NCBI GenBank assembly: GCA_001817615.1
Contig: MHIR01000023.1
Location: 35,705 to 41,929, forward strand
DNA length: 6,225 nt
Direction: 5' to 3'
Origin: Candidatus Buchananbacteria bacterium RIFCSPLOWO2_02_FULL_46_11b
GTDB lineage: Bacteria > Patescibacteriota > Patescibacteriia > Buchananbacterales > UBA6539
The notes under the pieces are model-generated. The model was not told the DNA's origin. It did not search any database and saw nothing but the letters and a program-made list of their open reading frames with translations. The translations under genes were made by a program, and so were the position numbers. This document shows positions 1 through 4,590 of this stretch, piece after piece (the first letter of the stretch is position 1; each line of letters begins with the position of its first letter).

Positions 1-2116
1 TGCCGACATTGCCGGCGCCGGTAATCGCCATTCTGTTGTCGCCCCGCCAAAAACGCAGATCGCCGCTGCTTTCTTCCTGATAAATCCCCCACCAGCCGTT
101 AACGCCGCTTTGGATGTCAATTTCCGCGTTGCTGCCAGCCGCGGTTTTTATATGCAAATTTTTGTTTGGATCAGTTAGGCCGATGCCAACGTTGCCGGTA
201 TGATATATTTCGCCGATTAATGTCGGGTCAGTATCGCCCACTCCCCGCCAATCGTCATCCTGGCCGCCGCCGGATATGTCTCCCAAATTCTTCCAGCTGG
301 CCAGGCCGGCGGCGTCGGAAGTCAAAATTTTATCAGCGCCCGGACTGCCGCCGGTGATTTTTATCTGGCCGGCAATATTTAATTTCGTTAACAAATCTAA
401 TGGATCAGGCACAGCGCCGATGCCGACATTTACGCCGTTGTTATACAAATTGCTGGTTGCCAGCCAATTGGCGCCGTCATGTCTTAAAGTCTGGCCTAAA
501 GTTCCCGCCGGCAGGCCGGCGCCGATTCCGCCGCCGCCCACGCAATCCACCCAGACGCCATTTTCATAACATCTGAATTTATTGGCGGTAGAATCGTAAT
601 AAATTACGCCATTGGCGGCGGCGGGCACGGCTGACGGCCTGATCCGCAAAGCGCCGGCAATATCCAGTTTTTGCCCCGGATCAGTCGCGCCGATGCCGAC
701 TCGGCCTTCGTTGGAGATCGCCACTCTATTGCCGCCTTGCCAAAATCTCAAATCCCCGGCCTCGTTGTGTAAAGTTGTAGCCGCGTCGTCATCCCGCTGC
801 TGATAAATCCCCCAATGACTGCCGGCCGCGGAGTCGCTTTGAATGTCAATTTCCGCGTTATCGCCAAAATCCCTGTAAACATGAAGATCCGCGTTTGGGC
901 TGATTAAGCCGATGCCGACTTTTACCGCGCCTTCGCCCAGGCCGCCTAAAACCATGGCGTTGCTGGCGCCAACTCTTGCGTTATAACCAATGGCGGTGGC
1001 GTTGGTTAAATCGCTCATGGCTGTTTCGACGGTAAAATCATCGCTAAAAACATCGGCGTTGCCGCCAATAAAAGTGTTAAACGATCCGCTGATATTAAAA
1101 ACGCCGGCAAGATAACCGACCGCCGTATTTAAATTGCCGGCCCTGTTGGAATAAAGAGCGCTGTAGCCATCAGCCGTGTTGGCATAACCAGTGGTATTTG
1201 AGGCGAGAGAATCAGCGCCGCTGGAAGTGTTGCTGTGGCCCGTGGCGTTGAGAGAAAGAGTGCCTTCGCCAATGGCCGTATTGGCGCTGCCGGAAGTATT
1301 GGCCGGGAGAGTGCGGTAACCGATGCCGGTATTTTTAATGCCGGTCATCGTCAAATTGCCGGCATCAATGCCAAGAAAAATATTTTGCCGGCCAAAAGTA
1401 TGAAGCAAGGTATTGCCGCCGGAATAAATAACGCCGGCCGAAGCCGTGGTCGGCGGCAGCCGGAAATTGCCGGCGATTTCCAACTGCTGATTCGGGCCGT
1501 TGGTGCCGATGCCGACTTTGCCATCTGGCAGAATTGTCAGCCGGTTGTCGCCCCCGCCCCAAATATTTAAACTGCCGTTTGTCTGTTCATTGTATATTCC
1601 CCAATGATCATCCGGCTGTTCGCCGTATTGCAGCTGCCACTCCGGATTTTGAACAATATCGGTAACTCTGGCTTGAGTCGGATTATCGCTCTCGTCATTA
1701 ATCTCCAGCTTCACGGCCGGAACATCTGTCCCGAGGCCCAAATACCAGCCCGGATCGGCGGCATACAGGTTAGAACCATCCAAAGTCCAATAATCGCCGC
1801 TTTCTCGGCCGATGATATTGCCCCAGTTGGAAATACAATAAGGCGAAGCGCCGGTTTCCGGATCCGCCAGGCGCAAGCAAAAAGCATCGGCGTAAACCGC
1901 CCGGCTGATATTAATAGCCGCGTCTTGAATCGGCAAATTAAAATCCCGGTTAAAAATCAAGCCATTGACATTATCGCCGGGCGGCTGGGCGGTCGGCCCG
2001 GACCAAGGCACGGTCTGGGCCAAAACCGCGCCAAAAACCATAAAAAAAGCGAGGGAAACAACCGCCGCTAAAATAGCTGAATTTATTAATTTTTTCGGCT
2101 TCAATTGATTTTTCAT
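1..2116 (-). CDS. Secreted repetitive fibre/adhesin-like surface protein, 3' end outside the window
   Basis: The frame is open for 705 codons from the ATG at 2116-2114 to base 2. Residues 1-33 form a Sec signal peptide: a Lys-rich start, a hydrophobic core, and a likely cut after V-L-A33 before Gln34, so the protein is exported or anchored at the surface. The mature part carries repeated fibre motifs of the form VGIGTxxPxxxLxI, starting near residues 126 (LGLGT), 201, 400, 473, 564, 643 and 703. Residues 262-353 are NTAxGxxAL-type repeats like the heads of trimeric adhesins. HWGIY or WWGIY modules lie at 171, 434 and 675. A KFRCYENGVWVDC segment (513-525) has two cysteines. The make-up resembles phage tail-fibre and trimeric-adhesin shafts. 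A C-terminal S74-type chaperone or anchor could lie beyond the edge, unseen. No SD precedes the start. The exact function is unknown; a role in attachment is inferred. Confidence 0.88.
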   Translation of the reverse strand, partial: MKNQLKPKKLINSAILAAVVSLAFFMVFGAVLAQTVPWSGPTAQPPGDNVNGLIFNRDFNLPIQDAAINISRAVYADAFCLRLADPETGASPYCISNWGNIIGRESGDYWTLDGSNLYAADPGWYLGLGTDVPAVKLEINDESDNPTQARVTDIVQNPEWQLQYGEQPDDHWGIYNEQTNGSLNIWGGGDNRLTILPDGKVGIGTNGPNQQLEIAGNFRLPPTTASAGVIYSGGNTLLHTFGRQNIFLGIDAGNLTMTGIKNTGIGYRTLPANTSGSANTAIGEGTLSLNATGHSNTSSGADSLASNTTGYANTADGYSALYSNRAGNLNTAVGYLAGVFNISGSFNTFIGGNADVFSDDFTVETAMSDLTNATAIGYNARVGASNAMVLGGLGEGAVKVGIGLISPNADLHVYRDFGDNAEIDIQSDSAAGSHWGIYQQRDDDAATTLHNEAGDLRFWQGGNRVAISNEGRVGIGATDPGQKLDIAGALRIRPSAVPAAANGVIYYDSTANKFRCYENGVWVDCVGGGGIGAGLPAGTLGQTLRHDGANWLATSNLYNNGVNVGIGAVPDPLDLLTKLNIAGQIKITGGSPGADKILTSDAAGLASWKNLGDISGGGQDDDWRGVGDTDPTLIGEIYHTGNVGIGLTDPNKNLHIKTAAGSNAEIDIQSGVNGWWGIYQEESSGDLRFWRGDNRMAITGAGNVG
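694..859 (-). repeat. Fibre module copy, related to bases 1-130 and more distantly to about 1510-1608
   Basis: This segment encodes NAEIDIQS, then HWGIYQQ, then GDLRFWQGGNRVAIS and VGIG. The same order recurs at bases 1-130 (NAEIDIQS, WWGIYQE, GDLRFWRGDNRMAIT, NVG). At the DNA level both copies share nearly identical stretches, for example 'tgtcaatttccgcgtt' at 115-130 and 844-859, and 'ctgataaatccccca'. A weaker third copy (HWGIYNE, LNIWGGGDNRLTI, VGIGT) lies near 1510-1608. The copies differ in length because of a variable loop. This points to internal duplication building the shaft. Confidence 0.75.
1058..1333 (-). repeat. Trimeric-adhesin-head-like repeats inside the fibre gene
   Basis: Residues 262-353 of the minus-strand protein contain about six or seven tandem units of roughly 13-16 residues, with cores such as NTGIGYRTL, NTAIGEGTL, NTSSGADSL, NTADGYSAL, NTAVGYLAG and NTFIGGNA. 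An Asn-Thr followed by Gly-Tyr or an equivalent recurs, as in left-handed beta-roll heads of YadA-type trimeric adhesins and related tail fibres. The fold is inferred from this pattern; the repetition itself is visible. Confidence 0.75.
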
Positions 2117-2168
2117 ATGAAGTGGGTTTATTTATTTGCTTATTTTTATTAAAAAATATGTTTAAAAA

Positions 2169-2223
2169 AGCAAGAAAACAAAGAAGCAATCTATTTTTAA
2201 TTTTACTTTCTTGTTTTTTTGCT
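2169..2223. repeat. Imperfect inverted repeat upstream of the fibre gene
   Basis: Arms 2169-2185 (AGCAAGAAAACAAAGAA) and 2207-2223 (TTTCTTGTTTTTTTGCT) match at 14 of 17 positions around a 21-base AT-rich loop. It lies about 50 bases upstream of the fibre gene start and could be part of its 5' leader or an operator. The A/T-rich, low-complexity arms make chance pairing possible. Confidence 0.35.
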
Positions 2224-2280
2224 TTCCTGCTTCAATGAACGCCAGCCAAAAACTCATTAACTGCGCACCTGTCATTTCAT

Positions 2281-2309
2281 TTGACTAAGTCTCTTATTTA
2301 TTATATAAT
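2281..2309 (+). promoter_or_regulatory. Sigma70-type promoter for lemA and downstream genes
   Basis: A -35 box TTGACT (2281-2286) is followed by exactly 17 bases and a perfect -10 box TATAAT (2304-2309). A second TATAAT follows at 2311-2316. Transcription would start near 2316 and give a leader of about 130 bases before lemA. The box match and spacing are seen directly; promoter activity is inferred. Confidence 0.65.
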
Positions 2310-2447
2310 TTATAATATAAAAATACAACAACCCCTGTGTATATTTTAACACAAAAAGAGTTTTTGAGCAACAATGGCTAAAATGAAAAAATCAAGCAAT
2401 TTTATATAATTTCGCGCCTCAAACTAACTAACTATTAATCTAAAACT

Positions 2448-3002
2448 ATGCGAAATCTCTTATGGTTACCGGTAATCGCCGTCGTCGCGATCCTCGGCTG
2501 GCTGATTTTCTTGTTTAATCGGCTAATTTTACTAAAAAATCGCACCCAAGAAGCCTTTTCGGACATTGACGTCCAGCTCAAGCGCCGCCATGATTTAATC
2601 CCCAATTTGATTGAAACCGTCAAGGGTTATGCCACTCACGAGCGCGAGCTTTTTGAAAAAGTCACCCAGGCCCGGGCCGCGGCCATCAATGCTCAAGGCG
2701 CGGCGGAAAAAGGCAAAACCGAGAATATGCTGACTGACGCCTTAAAATCGGTTTTTGCCGTGGCGGAAAATTACCCGGATTTAAAGGCCTCGCAGAATTT
2801 TCTGCAGCTGCAGGACGAACTGGCCGACACGGAAAACAAAATCCAGGCTTCCCGCCGCTTTTATAACGGCAATGTCCGCGATTTCAACACGGCCATTGAA
2901 GTCTTCCCCAGCAATTTAGTCGCCAACGCCTTGGGCTTCAAGAAGTTTGAATTCTTCCAGGCCGAGGGCGGCGAGCGGGAGAACGTGGCGGTGAAATTTT
3001 AG
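2448..3002 (+). CDS. lemA: LemA family protein
   Basis: The 184-residue product has the usual LemA length and layout. A single N-terminal membrane helix (about residues 4-24) is followed by a long helical domain. Family hallmarks are plain: NRTQEAFSDIDVQLKRRHDLIPNL (31-54), VKGYATHE (58-65), then YPDLKAS near 109, LQDELADTENKI (121-132), ASRRFYNGNVRDFN (134-147) and FPSNLVANALGFKKFEFF (153-170). LemA proteins are membrane-anchored helical bundles of uncertain biochemical role, often encoded beside the protease HtpX. Here htpX lies downstream but is separated by about 540 bases that contain the four-helix-bundle cassette. The ATG at 2448 is the only sensible start because the membrane helix begins at once. 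No SD is visible in front of it. A strong promoter lies 140-165 bases upstream. Confidence 0.95.
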   Translation: MRNLLWLPVIAVVAILGWLIFLFNRLILLKNRTQEAFSDIDVQLKRRHDLIPNLIETVKGYATHERELFEKVTQARAAAINAQGAAEKGKTENMLTDALKSVFAVAENYPDLKASQNFLQLQDELADTENKIQASRRFYNGNVRDFNTAIEVFPSNLVANALGFKKFEFFQAEGGERENVAVKF

Positions 3003-3019
3003 GTTGTCCCAGAGGATAC

Positions 3020-3052
3020 TAGGGTGTAGGGGGTAGGGAGTAGGGTGTAGGG
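3020..3052 (+). repeat. Left arm: TAGGGNG heptad tandem repeat, G-quadruplex-capable
   Basis: The units are TAGGGTG, TAGGGGG, TAGGGAG, TAGGGTG and a final TAGGG: 4.7 copies of a 7-base unit that varies only at position 6. Five G-runs of three or more are separated by 4 bases, which satisfies the usual G-quadruplex pattern on the plus strand and hence in the mRNA. The array begins 17 bases after the lemA stop. It pairs with 3501-3533 at 30 of 33 positions, and one mismatch becomes a G-U wobble in RNA. Confidence 0.85.
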
Positions 3053-3085
3053 AAAATCAACATAGCGCGATTTTACTATTAAGCA

Positions 3086-3110
3086 AGCTGATAGTTTTTA
3101 ACTGTTAGCT
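3086..3110 (+). promoter_or_regulatory. RNA hairpin directly before the SD of the four-helix-bundle gene
   Basis: AGCTGATAGTT (3086-3096) can pair with AACTGTTAGCT (3100-3110) over 11 bp in RNA, two of them G-U wobbles, around a 3-base loop. The SD core starts 3 bases later. It could modulate ribosome access or act as a weak terminator for lemA mRNA, as four T residues (3110-3113) follow. Function is inferred. Confidence 0.4.
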
Positions 3111-3113
3111 TTT

Positions 3114-3120
3114 AAGGAGA
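3114..3120 (+). promoter_or_regulatory. Strong ribosome binding site (AAGGAGA)
   Basis: AAGGAGA lies 5-6 bases before the ATG at 3126 and fixes that start. It is unusual here because none of the other four gene starts in the window has a recognisable SD. Confidence 0.8.
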
Positions 3121-3125
3121 ACGCT

Positions 3126-3419
3126 ATGTTTGTTGAATCTTACAAAAACCTGATTGTTTGGCAAAAAGCCGTTGATTTGGTGATAAAAATCTACAAATTA
3201 ACTGACGATTTTCCTAAGCCGGAAATTTACGGAATCGTATCCCAAATCAGAAGATCGGCAATCTCAATTCCTTCAAATATCGCCGAAGGTAGAAGGCGCG
3301 CCACAAGCAAAGATTTCCATCATTTTCTGACTATCGCTATCGCTTCCGGAGCGGAACTTGAAACCCAGATAATAATCTCCAAAAAATTAAATTTTGGCAA
3401 AGAAAATAAATATTTATAA
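3126..3419 (+). CDS. Four-helix-bundle protein (23S rRNA intervening-sequence/S23 family), truncated by an in-frame stop
   Basis: The 97-residue product shows the family signature: SYKNLIVWQKAVDLV (5-19), SQIRRSAISIPSNIAEG (39-55), KDFHHFL (62-68) and GAELETQ (75-81). These proteins are small helical bundles found in 23S rRNA intervening sequences and scattered in many genomes. They are related in fold to bAvd, the accessory protein of diversity-generating retroelements, but no reverse transcriptase or variable repeat is seen here. Members usually have about 115-125 residues. This frame stops at TAA 3417-3419, inside the fourth helix, and resumes in frame to codon 121. Helices 1-3 are complete. 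The start is fixed by a strong SD. GC is about 36%, lower than lemA and htpX. It may be a recent nonsense mutant, a functional three-helix form, or a recoded gene. The molecular function of stand-alone members is not established. Confidence 0.85.
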   Translation: MFVESYKNLIVWQKAVDLVIKIYKLTDDFPKPEIYGIVSQIRRSAISIPSNIAEGRRRATSKDFHHFLTIAIASGAELETQIIISKKLNFGKENKYL

Positions 3420-3491
3420 ATTGAGAATTTAATGGATGAAATAATGAAAATGCTCAATAAATTGATTAACACGATAAAACAAAAATACTAA
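3420..3491 (+). pseudogene. In-frame remnant encoding the missing fourth helix of the four-helix-bundle gene
   Basis: Directly after the TAA the same frame reads IENLMDEIMKMLNKL, then INTIKQKY and a TAA at 3489-3491. This matches the helix-4 pattern of the family (about EELLELIEEIRKMLNxLIxSLK) with no gap, and gives a total of 121 codons, the normal family length. The stop replaces a position usually held by a charged residue; GAA, AAA or CAA becomes TAA by one base change. In-frame ATGs at 3432, 3444 and 3450 could allow separate translation, with only a weak GAG (3423-3425) ahead of the first. Confidence 0.75.
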
Positions 3492-3500
3492 TTTCCCCAT

Positions 3501-3534
3501 CCCTACTCCCTACTCCCTACTCCCTACTCCCTAC
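3501..3534 (+). repeat. Right arm: CCCTACT heptad tandem repeat, abutting the htpX start
   Basis: Four exact copies of CCCTACT plus CCCTAC, with no variation between units. It is the reverse complement of the left arm at 3019-3052. It ends 6 bases before the ATG of htpX and so occupies the place where an SD sequence would lie. Just inside it, 'atttcccc' (3491-3498) resembles the complement of the sequence inside the left arm with a one-heptad shift, so the pairing may extend in another register. Confidence 0.85.
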
Positions 3535-3540
3535 AAAACT

Positions 3541-4434
3541 ATGTACAACCAAATCGACTCAAACAAGCGCAAAACGATAATCCTTGTTGTCATCTTTACT
3601 CTCGTCATCCTGCTTGTCGGCTGGACTTTCGGCCAACTGACCGAGGCCGGCTATTCGGGTTTGGCTTTGGCCGCGATGATTTCTATTGTCATGGCCTTGT
3701 TCAGCTACTTTGGCGGCGACAAAGTGGCTTTGCTGACCGCCGGCGCCAAAGGGCCGATAACGGAAGAAGAAAACAAGTACGTCTATCATCTGGTGGAAAA
3801 TCTCTGTCTGACCGGCGGCCTGCCTATGCCCAAAATTTATCTGATAAACGATCCGGCCATCAACGCCTTTGCCTGCGGCCGAAACCCCAAACACGCTTCC
3901 ATCGCTTTAACGGCTGGAGCCATTGAGAAGTTGAAAAACGAAGAGCTGGAAGGCGTCATCGCCCACGAGCTCTCCCATATTAAAAACTACGACATTTTAT
4001 TAATGACGGTGGTGATTGTTCTGATTGGCATCATTGCCTTGCTTTCCGACTGGTTTTTAAGATTCCGGCTCTTTGGCGGCAAAAGCGACAATAACAAAGG
4101 CGGCGGCCAGCTTCAGTTGATTTTACTTGTCGCCGGCATTGTTCTTCTGATTATTTCTCCTTTGATCGGCGAATTGATCAAACTGGCGATTTCGCGCAAG
4201 CGGGAATTTTTGGCCGACGCGGCCGGCTCGCTTCTAACCCGCTACCCCGAGGGCTTGGCTTTGGCTTTGGAAAAAATCGGACAAGAAAACCGGCCGCTTA
4301 ACCGCGCCAATAACGCCACGGCGCATTTGTATATCGCCAATCCGTTCGGCGGCGGCCGGCATTTATTGTCAAAGCTTTTCGCCACCCATCCGCCGGTTGA
4401 GGAACGGATCGCGGCGCTGCGGAAAATGGCGTGA
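3541..4434 (+). CDS. htpX: HtpX family membrane-bound zinc metalloprotease (M48)
   Basis: The 297-residue product matches HtpX in length and order of parts. Two N-terminal membrane helices (about 13-32 and 39-56) precede a domain with NDPAINAFACGRNPKHASIA (103-122). The zinc site HELSH is at 142-146 (ligands H142 and H146, catalytic E143). Two further hydrophobic segments (about 153-171 and 191-212) are followed by RKREFLADAAG (219-229), where E222 is the expected third zinc ligand. The C-terminal FATHPPVEERIAAL (280-293) is also typical. HtpX cleaves damaged or misfolded membrane proteins from the cytoplasmic side and commonly pairs genetically with LemA. All catalytic residues are present. 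The ATG at 3541 lies 6 bases after the CCCTACT array and has no SD. The gene ends with TGA, which argues against UGA recoding. Confidence 0.96.
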   Translation: MYNQIDSNKRKTIILVVIFTLVILLVGWTFGQLTEAGYSGLALAAMISIVMALFSYFGGDKVALLTAGAKGPITEEENKYVYHLVENLCLTGGLPMPKIYLINDPAINAFACGRNPKHASIALTAGAIEKLKNEELEGVIAHELSHIKNYDILLMTVVIVLIGIIALLSDWFLRFRLFGGKSDNNKGGGQLQLILLVAGIVLLIISPLIGELIKLAISRKREFLADAAGSLLTRYPEGLALALEKIGQENRPLNRANNATAHLYIANPFGGGRHLLSKLFATHPPVEERIAALRKMA

Positions 4435-4448
4435 TCATTAAAACAAGA

Positions 4449-4540
4449 GAACATGAAAACAAAAGAACAAAATTAAAATAATGTAGAGACGCAAGATTTT
4501 GCGTCTCTACCAAGAAATTTGTTCTTTTGTTTTTTTGTTC
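4449..4540. repeat. Nested palindromic repeat between htpX and clp, possible terminator or MITE-like element
   Basis: The outer arms 4449-4471 and 4518-4540 are reverse complements at 21 of 23 positions, with a perfect 16-bp core (4456-4471 against 4518-4533). They enclose a perfect 12-bp inner palindrome (4483-4510). The 3' outer arm is T-rich (4525-4537), so transcripts from htpX could terminate here, and the symmetry could serve both directions. It could equally be a small non-autonomous repeat. No T-run follows the inner hairpin directly, so a classic intrinsic terminator is not clear. Confidence 0.6.
4483..4510. repeat. Perfect 12-bp palindrome GTAGAGACGCAA-gatt-TTGCGTCTCTAC
   Basis: The arms 4483-4494 and 4499-4510 are fully complementary around a GATT loop. 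GTAGAGACGC-type palindromes resemble dispersed repeats I recall from other bacterial genomes; I could not check this. The strong stem should form in RNA from either strand. Confidence 0.8.
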
Positions 4541-4590
4541 AATCTTCATCTAGCGGCGCTGCTTCTGCTAACTTTATCAATCACTCCATC

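Larger units (their letters stand above)
2117..2447. other. Divergent AT-rich intergenic region
   Basis: These 331 bases lie between the starts of the minus-strand fibre gene and plus-strand lemA, and I see no gene in them. They must hold promoters for both directions. A good plus-strand promoter is visible at 2281-2309. For the minus strand only a weak candidate appears: TTGTTT (complement of 2176-2181), 17 bases, then TATTTT (complement of 2153-2158). An imperfect A/T-rich inverted repeat occupies 2169-2223. Just before lemA there is a short ACTA-type tandem (2421-2434) and no SD sequence. Confidence 0.6.
3019..3534 (+). mobile_element. Putative inverted-repeat-bracketed cassette carrying a four-helix-bundle gene
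   Basis: A G-rich heptad array (3019-3052) and a C-rich heptad array (3501-3534) are reverse complements at 30 of 34 positions. They enclose one gene of the 23S rRNA intervening-sequence protein family. The cassette sits between lemA and htpX, which are neighbours in many bacteria. The enclosed gene is about 36% GC by hand count, against roughly half in lemA and htpX, and it alone has a strong SD. Intervening sequences in some 23S rRNA genes share this design: a stem of inverted repeats around an S23-type reading frame. I saw no clear target-site duplication and no transposase, so the mobile nature is an inference. The alternative is a resident small gene with a structured mRNA. Confidence 0.5.

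Noticed and set aside
1604..2071. Open frame of 155 codons on the plus strand
   Set aside because: It lies wholly opposite the fibre gene, whose signal peptide and repeat motifs are unmistakable; the plus-strand translation shows no family features.
3417..3419. Stop codon reassignment as explanation for the in-frame TAA
   Set aside because: TAA also ends the extended frame at 3489-3491, and htpX and lemA end normally with TGA and TAG; known recoding in related lineages concerns UGA, not UAA.
3019..3534. CRISPR array or diversity-generating retroelement
   Set aside because: The repeats are 7-base tandem units without spacers, and there is no reverse transcriptase, template repeat or variable repeat, even though the enclosed protein is of the bAvd-like four-helix type.
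3000..3545. Target-site duplication flanking the cassette
   Set aside because: Comparing the bases outside both arms (left 'gaggatac', right 'aaaactatg') gives no convincing direct repeat.
3559..3894. Open frame of 111 codons on the minus strand
   Set aside because: It is antisense to the conserved part of htpX and has no recognisable motif.
4535..4590. Dedicated promoter for clpC
   Set aside because: TTGTTC at 4535-4540 has no acceptable -10 box at 16-18 bases, and no other pair stands out.
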